Source of the DNA: Gelatoporia subvermispora B
Taxonomy: Eukaryota > Basidiomycota > Agaricomycetes > Polyporales > Gelatoporiaceae
NCBI GenBank assembly: GCA_000320605.2
Contig: KB445797.1
Location: forward strand, 1,448,473-1,512,472
Direction of reading: 5' to 3'
DNA length: 64,000 bases
Positions 10,944-25,000 of this stretch are shown piece after piece; the first letter of the stretch is position 1; the number at the start of each line of letters is the position of its first letter. The notes under the pieces were generated by a model. The model was given only the letters and a program-made list of their open reading frames with translations, did not search any database and was not told where the DNA came from. Both the position numbers and the translations under genes were made by a program.

Positions 10944-13805
10944 ATGGATCAGAAAGACTCTCCAGAATCGCCTATGAGCTCTGAAGAGAGCGAAGAGTCT
11001 CTGCAACACCTCAGGTTCCATTGCTATAGCTCAAGCCCCATCCCGACGTTCCGAGGTGGACATCCTGCCATGGACGACCATGGCGCCGTTAGGGATTCTT
11101 CAAGTACAATGTTGGGGTCGGATGATCTTCCTGACGACTCAGAAACTATGGTACCTATGTCGAGCTCTCCTGTTCTGTCGTCACCGGCAGCCATCACGCC
11201 TCTGAGCGTGCTCGAAGATCCGGAGATAGCTGTCGCCGGTTCTTCAGGATCTTTATCGCCATCACAAGAGCAACCTTCTCAACAACACAGTCTACATGAT
11301 TCACGCCATCTATATCCAGGCATAAAGGCCTCAAAGCGAAGTGTCTTCGACTCATCTGGGGATCCACAGGGCGCCCCTCGTAGAATTCAGTCTATCACCG
11401 GTTCTTTTGCGGTCCCCATCAACTCGACATTCTTGTGTTCTCTCTCTATCCCCGCTTGTGATCTTGACGTGGAGCGCTCTCGGGTCTCTGCACCTCGACA
11501 CGAATCTGACTTCTATACTTCGCCAGGCTTCTATCACGAAACTGCTCTCACCCAATCTCTGTTCCTCGAGCAACTCGACAATCTGTTACGGGCCGTGGAG
11601 TATGAGCGCGAAAACCACGATCCAGAGACGACCAACGATGATCTCCTCGGCACCGCATCGGCTTCCGTAGCTTCATCTCTGGGAACTGCTGACTCTCTTG
11701 GACCGTCCTTATCACCAGAACCACTTGAAGCTGCTGATAACGTTACCGCGTCCTACGATGGTATTGAACATTCTTCTTGGGAATCTGCCCGAAGCTCTGT
11801 TCTCGGAAAGCGAACACGGTCTACAAAGGACCACCTGGTCCAAAATAGCCGCGAAGCTCGCGCATATAGTCACTCGGAATCTCCGAGTCTGGAGCCTTCA
11901 CACTTTGGCAAGCGCCGCAAGGTCTGTACTGTAGAGTCTCGCTTCTTCCATCGCGAAACATTGCAAAGGCTGGCAGACAAGACCGAGGACGACGTTCAGC
12001 CCGAGGTGTCTACGGATAGACCAAAACAGCGCATATATGCGCAGCGTCTCGCATCTCTTCGCCGGGCAGATTCGTTGAGATCAGATGCAACCACTCAGGA
12101 CAGTGAGGTGTGGATTCTGACTACTTAACGCTCTCAGGGCGGTATGCATTGACAACCCTAGGAGAACGGGGCCCGCAAAGCCGCTCCACAGCCGGCTCTG
12201 GAACCTGTCTCCCCTACATACACACCTTCATCTTCGTGTACGCCTGGTACATACATCCCAACCGAACCAGCCACGCCTGTCGTCTCCCGCAAATTTCAGA
12301 GGGGCTCCTTCTCCCGAACACTCTCGCCTTGGCCCGAGCCGCTTCCCGTGGTGGCGCCTCCTCCGTTCGAGCTCATTCCACGTGCGCCACTTTCTGCCGA
12401 GGACGCTGCGGAAGTCAGAGTTAGGATTCTACTAGCGAAGGAGCGAGCACAGCGCGACACAGACGGTCTTTTCGACACTAAACCTGTTGTAACAAGCTTC
12501 AGCGCGAATACCCAAGTCGTCGCAGATGATAACACGAAGATCACTGTGGACGACACGCCGTCCGTCGAGGGCAGTGGCGGGTACGACGCTGACGATGAAT
12601 CTGACTGCTCAGCTATAGGGCATGATGACGAGGCTCGCCTGAACACCTCACCACTTAGACAGCGCCCTACAGTTGAAGCACGCTTCAGCCGTCCTTGTCC
12701 ACGATTAGGAATCAAAGATTGCTTGAAAAAGGAGATCATTGAATGGATGTTGGATGTACGTTCGCAGCATCTCAAGTGATCGTTGGCCAATCGTGAGGAA
12801 TAGTACTGAACTAGGCACATAGGTCGTTCCGCATCCACCCCCATCAGAGCCTCACTGTGGCACAAATATCAGGAACCAGCTCAGGATCTCCCCAGAAACC
12901 CGTTTTCACGCAGTTTACATGTTCCTCCGCTTCTTCATGCGCCTCGGTCCCTCTCCTTCGTCGTCGCAAAATACCGACGGCTCGGCGAACCATGGCCGTG
13001 AAGCAGTGTCGTGGGACATTGCAGTAGCATGTTTGACCATGAGCGTGAAGGTACGCTGAGCACGAATTTTGCAAGCGATAACTGAGGTTTCGTGGACTCT
13101 AGTTTCACCGTGATACACTACCACCGCTCTTCCCTACCTGCGCAGACGAGTTCATGGAGCTTGCCCCGGAGGCCATTTCATATGACGACCTAGAGGTACG
13201 CAAGTGCGTTGAAGAGTCGGCATTTCCGATGATAGATACTGAGTGCTGCAACAGACAGCTCAAAGAGATGTCTTCGAAGCTCTCGACTTCACTCTGGGCA
13301 GTGCCACTCCGGAGTCTTTCATGCAAGAGCTCCGGCTCGCGCTTCCCAGCTTACGCACCCTGCTCAGTGCCCCGAGCAGCTGGGATGATGTTCGCGCCGA
13401 AGCTTGGGCCATGCTGTTCGAAGCTGTCCTTCGTACGTCCCCCTTTCATCTCCGTGATGATATCCGTCATTGATCCCCGGCGAACCTGCTGTAGAACCAG
13501 ATGTTCTCCGCTTCCCGATCTCTCTTTTGACAGCGTGTGCATTGTTTGAAGGCGCTGTGAAGAGCCTCGAGACCGGTCGACAGAACGAAGCGAAGCCGCG
13601 GAATGAGCGGGAGAAACGACAGGATGATCGTCGCAAGAAAGTCAACATGCAGAAAGCCAATAACGTGTTGCTTGACATGGAGGAGCTTCTGGGGTACTCA
13701 CCGGTGAGCTTGTCGCGCTGAACCTAGCAGCGGCAGACTGACATTTCACAGGATGAAGTACAAAGTTGCCGAGATTGGTTGTCAGCTATGGCAAATGCCG
13801 TGTAA
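10944..13805 (+). CDS. Cyclin-domain protein with a long disordered N-terminus
   Basis: This is a cyclin-box protein, probably a regulatory partner of a cyclin-dependent kinase. Seven exons join in frame: 10944-12107, 12162-12755, 12823-13050, 13103-13195, 13255-13432, 13495-13703 and 13752-13805, giving about 840 residues. The first 580 or so residues are rich in Ser, Pro and acidic residues and look disordered, with many SP and TP pairs that could be phosphorylated. The cyclin fold starts in exon 3 (SPETRFHAVYMFLRFF, then SWDIAVACLTMSVK). It continues in exon 4 (FHRD, then ISYDDLE) and exon 5 (AQRDVFEALDFTLG, then FMQELRLALPSL). The C-terminus has a basic helical stretch and MEELLGYSP. ATG 10944 has an A at -3 and a G at +4; an in-frame ATG at 10896 would add 16 residues. 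The gene ends 68 bp from the convergent carboxylesterase gene. The exact cyclin class is not certain. Confidence 0.82.
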
Positions 13806-13873
13806 TATACGAATAATGGCTCAGACCATAAACGCTGTGTCAGATACACCAAGGTAACATACGATAGACCTAA

Positions 13874-15920
13874 TCAATCCTGCTCGTGCTCGACCTTCAA
13901 TGCCGAGAACTCACACCTCTCGGTCTCTGACTCCGGCTCTTCCTCGGTCCAACTACCACTCGTCGCAGCAGTGCCCTCCTGGAGGACGATGCGCTTGGCT
14001 GAGCTCGCAGAGTACTCCGGCCACACCGGGGAGCGCGAGAGCTTGAACGTGTTCGGGCTGCCAGAACGTACGAATGACAGCCAGTATGCGATAAGCTCTG
14101 CAGCGAATGCGTCTTCGGACGGTGTCATTGACGTGAACACAGTAGTGCCGTTGAATCTAGCTCTTCTTAGTACCGAGCTTAGGAAGTAGATGAAAACACT
14201 CACCCAGTGTTCGTGCCCTGGAACATCATCCAATTCTCGGCAGAGTGCGCGACGGAAGTGCTGTTACTTGTGGGGTTAGGAGTGTTGTAGCGATAAGTGA
14301 ACGTTTGTGAGCGCTTCGCTGCAGATCTGCCCATGATGGTACGCTATGACTAAAGATTCGATGATGCGCAGTCGAGCTAATACAATGAGATACTGACAGC
14401 ACATCTCACACTGGGTTCCCCTGTCGCAACTTGCTGTTGCAGGGCTGCCGTGACGTAGTCTTCGGCAGGATACTGCGCCAGGAACTCGTTGATGTCTGTC
14501 TGTGTGAGTGCAGGGAAATAAGCCTTCAATGCCGAGACTATCGAATCTCCGTTTGCTAAAGTCTCATTGGAGGTCGCACTGAAGACGCAAAATTTGAATT
14601 TCGTATCGTGACGTCACAATGAGAGTCGCTCACCCGACAATAAGGGGAACATCGCGAAAATCGCCGTTGAGGATGGAGATTGTTGGATATTCTGTCAGAA
14701 GCTTGCCATCCATAACAGGGTGGAAAGCGTTGTAGAGGCCAGTACTATAACACAATGATAAACCAGCAGTCAAGGTTTGTGAAAGTGAGCTTACAAGTTG
14801 TACGAAGCAGCGTCTTGGGCACGTGCCAACGCACTGACACTAGCATTACGAAGGCAGGCCATCTGAGCTGAGAGGGAGTCGGCGTCGCATCCGGCATGCG
14901 CAGCATAGAAGTTGAATAATGGCTGAGAACGACCGTCAGTCCACGTGCTCAGCATATGATGAAGAAGTGCAGACCTCCTGAACATCTGCAGGAGGGACGG
15001 GAGTTCTGAACACGCTCTGAGCAATGGCTCCAGAGAACAGTTGCTCGCTCTCCTTTGCGACCAAATGAAGCTCCACGGACGATGCACCCGCGCTCTGGCC
15101 GTTGATCGTGACTTTGTTCGGGTTGCCTCCGAAAGCACTAATGTGCTGCTTGACCCATTGCAGAGCCTGCATTTGGTCGTTGAAACCAGCGTTCAAGTCT
15201 CCGAGGGATGGATCGGTTTGGAATGCAGAGTGGGAGAGGAAACCGAAAGAGTCCAGGCGATAGTAGACGGAGACTATGACTACGTTCGGACTCTGGTGCA
15301 CCCAGCCGTCAAACGGCCAATTGGCGGGGTTGCCATACAAGTAGCCTGGGTAGTAGTGAGACTGTGTCATGCGAAAATTGCGAGAATTCCCTACCTCCTC
15401 CGTGAATGTAAACCAGTACGGGCACTTCGAATCAGGTTGAGCGACTGGATAAAACAGAAGAGGTAGAGAAATGTACTCACGATCGTCTCCTAACTTCGCT
15501 CCCGCGGGAGCATACACGTTTACCTTCAAGCAATCTTCACTACCTGCGCCTCCAGCATCGCCAGCTGGAGGGCGTTAGGAATGTCAAGTCAAAAACAGAA
15601 GATACGCGAGGCACACCTCCGGTGGTACCCTGAACGCAGAAGTTTGGGTCTTGAGTCGCATCTATGACTTGCCCTCCAGACTCCTCACCGATTCGCGTCG
15701 TGTTGAGGGGGGCAGCGATACGGAAGCGTTGTTCTCCAAGTGGAGGTTCTGCATAGGGGATCCCGAGGTACGCAACGGTGTTAGGGAAGCTCAAGTTTCC
15801 CAGGTACTTTGCGTAGCCGACGTCAATAATGTTCTGTGCGGTCGGTGAGCCAGACGCGACGACGAAGTACCCGACGCAAAGCAGCACGTTCGCAAGAAGT
15901 CTGGCTGTCGGGATCTGCAT
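13874..15920 (-). CDS. Secreted type-B carboxylesterase/lipase
   Basis: This is an alpha/beta-hydrolase that should cleave carboxylic esters outside the cell. The N-terminus is a signal peptide (a hydrophobic run LLANVLLCVGYFVVASG in the first 25 residues). Next comes the family opening AYLGIPYAEPPLGEQRF. The nucleophile elbow reads GQSAGA, with Ser as nucleophile, preceded by HISAFGGNP. Towards the C-terminus VAHSAENWMMFQG carries the likely catalytic His, and AYWLSFVRSGSPN is the usual closing helix. The gene has several short introns, for example one just after the GTNTG near 14,220. The length of about 540 residues fits the family. In wood-decay fungi such enzymes are numerous; the natural substrate cannot be read from sequence. 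It runs towards the cyclin gene with almost no space between them. Confidence 0.9.
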
Positions 15921-16870
15921 AGCTGGGGTACCTGACCTCCAGCTTCACGCCCGTCTGCTATTTGTACTAAACACGCAGCGATGAGCCACTTGCGAGGACT
16001 GACATACTGATGACGATAGTGTCCTCCCAAGACGTTCCTGAGACGCGTGGCATATGACCAGTCATCGGGGCCGCCATGACGGGGCATACTGTACACGCGT
16101 TTTCTGTACCCGCTGGAGGTCCGCACTTCTCAGTGAGGACGTACAGTCGCATGATCGCTGTCGACAACGTGTAGCGACTCGATCTGTTCGATGGTGCACG
16201 CGCTGGAAGACCGGACGAGCGAAGCATGTGCGCCAGCGGTCAATTCCCCGAAGTTCGCCGAAATTCCCAGGGTCTCCCATTGGTGGTGATAGACTCGTGG
16301 ACAGATTTGGAAGCCAAACATAGTTCAGAAGGGGGGGCGATGAGCAGTGCGGGCAGGACTGCACCCTGGAGAAGAAGCTGGGATCAAGTGATGCGATGAA
16401 TCGAGAACCACAATGGCCGTTCCAATTCCTACGGGTGCATCTCGCGAGAGTCCGTAGCACGTAAGCGTTGCCGTGCGAGGCGCGCGAGAAATAACACTGG
16501 ACCTCATTTACATGGTTTGCAGCCGTAGTCAGATGAGGGAATGGGTGTCTTGCGGTAGGATCAGGATGTGGGTCGCGCCTCCTTCAGGGGGGCTTGCCGC
16601 TCGTCACTTCATAGCGTTGTCGGCGAGTCTTCCTATCCAAGATGATGTGCGCTTGCTACAGCGGAGACAGGTTGTGGTCGATAACCGACATCGGATATGA
16701 TACCGTACGTGTGGCGATCCGGCGAAGAATGGGTGAAATAGGGGGAGACCTCACTGCCAGATACGTGCACATTGATTAGTCCAAGTAGCGGATTGTGCTT
16801 GACGAAACGCATCAGAGCGTACGGGTGGCACGGAATTGAGGGGTAACAGTGAGCGGATAACCGAGATTGG
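15921..16870. other. Gene-free stretch upstream of the carboxylesterase
   Basis: About 0.95 kb without a supported gene. Overlapping ORFs of 60-132 codons occur on both strands (for example 16062-16460, minus), none with a recognisable domain or plausible extension by splicing. It presumably holds the esterase promoter. Confidence 0.4.
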
Positions 16871-18354
16871 TTAGAGAACCATCGCTGCCCTCGATTTCTC
16901 GTCAAGCAGAACCAGCTTTGCTCCTACAAACATCCGAACCTTCATCAGATCTCCGGTTTGGAACATCCCCCTGTCCTCCGGCGCACGAGGAACGCGTACG
17001 TCAGCAGACATGGCCTCAAGTATCTCCCGAGGAGCACCTGGTTGAAATGCCCAGACGTCGATGATATTCCGCAGCTGCAAAGTATATGCTGAGTCATGGA
17101 AGATCTTGATATGGTCGACAGAAAGGAGCCCTGAGCTCATAACAGGTGCGGGTGCACCTGACGTTGGTTGATGACTTTCGCTACTGGGTTGCTGCCCGTG
17201 TCCAGCTAGAGATCCCGTGTCAGACTTAAAAACAGGGTGGAAAGAGAGCGAGAGTGGGCCCATGCTCTTCACACGTCTAAGTTCCAGCAGGAAGTCCCAA
17301 AATGCCATCACAGATCCACGAGTCCAAGTAAGTTCTGATCGTGGGTGGGCCGTGTTACCTGTCGGGTGAGAGGGACCGCTGGGTAAGAAAGGGTGGAAAG
17401 ATTCAGCCAACTCGGGGCTCAGTAAGCAGCCCGAAGTGCAACCCGGCCAAGGTAGGATTCCCCGTATAGGCACTATCCACGCAAGTCTGATGAATCGCTT
17501 CCCAAATAACAAACGTATAGTTTCTTCAGTATAGGGTGCAACCGCAGTCGGGTATGCTTTGCGGTAGGGCGGAAAAGAGATCACCTCCCGTATATGGTAT
17601 GGTGCTGAGGTCGGGACTCCGTGGAAATGCGGCTGGTAAGCATGTTGTGAGCACGCGGTTTGATGAGTCCTGACGTGAGACCTAGAGCGTGCTTCACCTG
17701 AGGTAAGAGGGAAACAAGATTTCCTATCTCGAGTTCACTGCCACCGGGAAACTCAGAACGGCGAATGCGCCCATTCTCCGACTGATCGGAAGGAGAATGA
17801 TCCGCGGATTCCAGAAAGCGACCGTAGGAAGGACTACTAAATCTCCCATGTTCAAACTCCTCGAGATGATCTGTGTGGAGGGCCTCGTGATTGCAGAGCG
17901 TCGATATGCCAAAGTCCCATTCAGCGAGTGCGTATTCCTGTGCGCCTTTCACTTCTGGGTTCTCTTTGTTTGCAATGGCAGGAGGGCGTTCAGAATAGAT
18001 GTATGAGGCGCCCTGATTGTCTGTTCTCGTTCGACAACAGTCTCTTTCACAAGCAACGGGAGACGTACCCAGTAATTCCAAACCCCTTCTCCGGGTGATA
18101 TCAACCCACGCAGCGCGCGAAGTAGCGGCACTGACGACTGAGCAAGCTGTATCAATCAAGACCTGCGGAGTGACAGCTGCCGCTTCATCCTCTGTCCATT
18201 TGTGTACTACAACAGACGGTTCGTTCATAGTTTTGCACTGAAGGTAAGCTGCAGTACCAGAGCCTCGTTGAGGAGGATGCGGCAACGGTTCAACGGCTCC
18301 CCTCCTACGCTGTGATGTGACAAACGCGATCTGTGATATGACGCTACGTGACAT
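16871..18354 (-). CDS. Hypothetical protein, family not recognised
   Basis: Two long open frames lie end to end on the minus strand: 18354-17581 (257 codons) and 17584-16871 (237 codons). They are in different frames and are probably joined by an intron near 17,560-17,600. A further 5' exon may reach about 18,683, behind a strong GTAAGT donor near 18,405. The first part contains WTEDEAAAVTPQVLIDTACS and reads like a real folded protein. The second part ends with VRMFVGAKLVLLDEKSRAAM. No signal peptide, membrane segment or catalytic motif stands out. The gene lies in the same direction as Trm4, whose stop codon is about 220-550 bp upstream. I do not recognise the family and the exon model is uncertain. 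Confidence 0.45.
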
Positions 18355-18901
18355 TACGCGTCGCGAACATGATCATGTGGGCTATGGGAAAGAGACGAGT
18401 ACTTACTCAATTTCAACTTCATCAAGAAGCTGTTGTGCTCTAGGATTCGGAGAGGTTGAGCCAGGCATTGAGAATGATGTTGGACTGAAGGAGTGTAGGC
18501 TGATAAATCACGCGGGCATCTTACATCATAAAGTGTGGCGTACTTGACGATGTGGCGGATATGAGGTTGCGGTATTCCTGTGGTAGCGATCAATTCACAC
18601 CAGAGCTTATACGCCTCACATGAACAACGTTCGGCTGTGGGGCGGATTCTAACGACAGACTGTTGCGGAGGATCTGGGGACACATGAAGTCGATATGCCA
18701 GTCCTCGGAAAGCTCACAGAGCATGTGCTACGTGGTTTCGCGGAGATCCGCATAGTATTCGAGAGAGCCGATGCGTAACAACGGGACTGCGCCCGGTCGC
18801 ATTTACTTCTTTACTTCAACAACCCGTCCCCACAATGAGCATAAAGCTCGCATCTGATCCGTGATGCATGATAAGATACAGAGGTCAATGTCCAATTGAG
18901 T

Positions 18902-22019
<3,118 letters not shown>

Positions 22020-23516
22020 CGGACCGTATATGCGGATGATTCGGACGTACGGGCTGGTCCTCAGTCAAAATCAGTTATTTGCCGAATAAGCGCCCATGTG
22101 CGATAAATCTACAAAGATCAGACATCGTTACCCGATTCCAACCTCCGAAAGGTGACGCTTCCAGGGACACAACGATATTGGATCTCCGAAAGATAACGTT
22201 CTCGCGCGTCGGACTTTGAAACACTAGCGGCTGGGGACGAGCCTACTTCTGAGTTAGTTACGCGCCAGATCTCGTCGACAAACTTTGTGCGGACAATAGC
22301 AATGACGGGCAACCTCTATGTTTAAGTCTCACAATCATCTACGAGACAGCAGATTGTATATGCTCGGCTGGGTGACTACATGGCTTACATATGTTCTACA
22401 ACTCCGCTCCGACACCAGTCTCTAGTATCAGCCATCAAGCTGAAATCCCAACCGGAAGGGCCGAGGAAGGATGTCTCGGATTCTGGATTAGGGCACTGGG
22501 TCTCTGTCTCCAAATCCGTGTCGCTGGCAACTGCATCAAGAACTGGTTGTTTGCGACGGAAGCAGGCGGAAATGTCAAGCCTCGTTGAACACATCGTGCA
22601 ATGCGACTACTGAAATTCGGCCTGTTCCACCCACAGAACCCGTTTCATCTGTGGCCCGACCGTACACGAGGCTTGCTGACATTCGACGTATTCTGACCTC
22701 GTACTCCTGGGCTAGACCTCTGCTGTGCTCTCGTCTGGATATCAATTTAGGGTCGAGCTTCCCGCATCGCGTGATTGAAAGGAGTGCCTCGTACGTCTAT
22801 TTTTACGTGCCACGCCTGAAGGGACGCGGGCAGCTTCCGTTCTCAGCCCGGCGTGCATCTAGCTTGTGGTGTATACCCGCATAAGGCGTGATGACGAGTC
22901 CAGCTCCCAAACATTGCAATCAAGAACTATCCCGGGAGTTTGTTCGTCGGCGGCCATACATACATCGTGTACTGTGACCGTGCAAGAAGACCGTAATCTG
23001 ATTTAACTTCCATTTGATGCAGGTGGGTCGCTGTGGCACCCGTGTGGTCAAGGGTCATCGCCTAGAACCAGTGTTCTGCGCCCGACCCCGACTCCAACGG
23101 CGAGGAACCGCCCATTATTCATGGGAGATACGGGCTCCAAGGACAGCGCAGATCAATGCATGTCATGCTGCGGCTTCTGCATCAGCCTCGTATACGTATT
23201 CCTCTACTCTGATCCTGCAGTCGTGAGCTATCCGGATTCCGAGGTCGATGTTCCGCCCCGTCGACCAGCATTGCGCAGCGTACGATGAGGCTGATTAAGA
23301 AGCATTTCAGAAACTTCTGAACACGATGCAGGCTCAAGACCGTGGCTGTCTAGAGATGGGGTGACATGCGGTGTACACGATGCAGCCATGTTCACGATCC
23401 CTGCAAGCGCTCACGCACGCACATATATCTCCATCTCCGGATTACAGCTAGGGCGCGGCATCGTTTCCAACCCTATCCTCCCATCCCCTACCTCCTGTGA
23501 TATTTAGAGGCGATAG
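22020..23516. other. Shared upstream region of trm4 and the WH1-CRIB gene
   Basis: About 1.5 kb between two divergent genes. ORFs up to 99 codons (22585-22884, plus) show no known motif. Pyrimidine-rich sequence just before 23,517 is typical for a fungal transcription start. No repeat or RNA gene was recognised. Confidence 0.45.
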
Positions 23517-24522
23517 ATGGCTACCGGGAAGCCCAGCGCACGATCCCAGACAGCATCGTCGGTCTCCCAGGACCAGCAAGAGACAATTCTCTCACATCTG
23601 CCTGCTGAGTCCAAGGTCGTCGCCGTCGCATCCGCACGGATCTATCACGCCGCATTTGGCGCCAAGCCTGATAGTTGGGTGTTCTCTGGCTTGAAGGGCA
23701 TCCTGGTCCTCGGGCGAGATCGCACGACCCTGCACCCCGATAGAAAACGGCGCGACGCTGCGTTAGAGCAAAACTACTGGTTTCGTCTCTTGGACACCGG
23801 ATCTGACAAGGGCGTCATTTGGATCCACAACATCGCGGACGCACTCGAGTACCAGCTTGACAAACCGTTCTTCCATATCTTCGCGGGACAGGTACGTTAC
23901 GTCACCCTGGGGTTCACTGCACCCGTCGCAGTCGTATGGATGCAGCTCACGCGATTATCAGACACGAATGTTTGGCTTCTGCTTTGGCGAAGACAGCGAG
24001 GCGGAGGCGTTCTACCGTAAGCTCAGCGCGCGGATCCGCCTCACAGGTACATAGTCCCCGCCTGTTCCCTTCACCTTCTCTGATCCTTCACCCTACATCT
24101 CGCAGCACCCTCGCAGCGCAAGCATCGCAAGCTCACCACGCCGTCGCCCCGTCGCCGCGTCTCTGCCGCAATGATCTCTGCTCCGGCACCGAGCACGTTT
24201 GTCCACGTGGCACACGTGGGGTATGACGAGAAGGGGCACATTGAGGCTAGCGACGGCGTCGGGCCTGGTTGGCGCATTATGCTCGATGAGCTGCGCGGAT
24301 ACGGCGTCTCAGAAAATATGGTTGAGAAGGAACGCGATTTCGTCGATGGTTTCTTCGCGGGTGCTAAGGCGGCGTCTGCACCGGCATCTACTGAAAGCGT
24401 GCCGACGCGCACACCCAGTGAGTTCATTTGTACGTGTACTATTCGATCGTATTAACGGACGGATGGCCACAGCTGCTAAAAGACGCCTCGGCCTACGCAG
24501 ACTGCCAACCGCGTCAGCTTGA
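23517..24522 (+). CDS. Small WASP-like protein with WH1 and CRIB domains only
   Basis: This is a predicted actin-regulatory adaptor. Four exons join in frame: 23517-23891, 23962-24046, 24106-24417 and 24473-24522, giving 273 residues. Residues about 25-155 form a WH1/EVH1 domain, with GLKGILVLGRD, NYWFRLLD, KPFFHIFAGQ and RMFGFCFGED as the typical blocks. A short basic linker (RKHRKL, RRRVS) leads to a CRIB motif starting ISAPAPSTFVHVAHVG, which in WASP proteins binds GTP-loaded Cdc42 or Rac. After about 35 more residues it ends with a basic tail (AKRRLGLRRL). The polyproline region and the VCA segment that activates the Arp2/3 complex in WASP/Las17 are absent. It may act as a Cdc42-bound scaffold or as a competitor of full WASP; this is inference. 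Confidence 0.87.
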
Positions 24523-25000
24523 AACATATCCTCTCCTCGCTGCAGTGGGTGGTGTTTGGCATATATGCACGGTCTCGTCAACATTATTGTCTATCATCGC
24601 AGTTCTTGAATCTCAGCTACTAGTAGTGTTCCTTGCCAGTGTTCTGTTACTGTCTCGCTCGTTTCGATGCTGAGGGCTATGTTATATCTCATCGTGCACT
24701 GATACCGCTCAATAATTTCACTGATATTTCCGCTCTTCTCATCTTCAGGACAAGATTGACTCTCATTCACATAAGGTCGACTGACTGCTTCCGCGAGTCC
24801 ATATCCCAAGGGACTGAGCCATAGTGTACACTGCGTATGCACGTGAGTCATTCAAGACAGATAGTAACGGGCTGCCAGCGGTCAGACCTATCAGGTATGA
24901 TTAAACGCATGGCATAGAAAAAAGAGATAATCACGGCCACGATAGCTCAGCATCGGACACTGTCGTCGCCGCGCAAGCCCGTCAGGTAATAGGACATAAA
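24523..25000. other. 3' region between WH1-CRIB gene and FunK1 pseudogene
   Basis: About 480 bases between convergent genes. No gene, repeat or RNA structure is evident; the short ORFs on both strands overlap and lack motifs. Confidence 0.45.

Noticed and set aside
23400..23516. Signs of a CRISPR array or bacterial-type operon anywhere in the window
   Set aside because: No regularly spaced repeats exist and the genes are intron-rich and nuclear-fungal in type.
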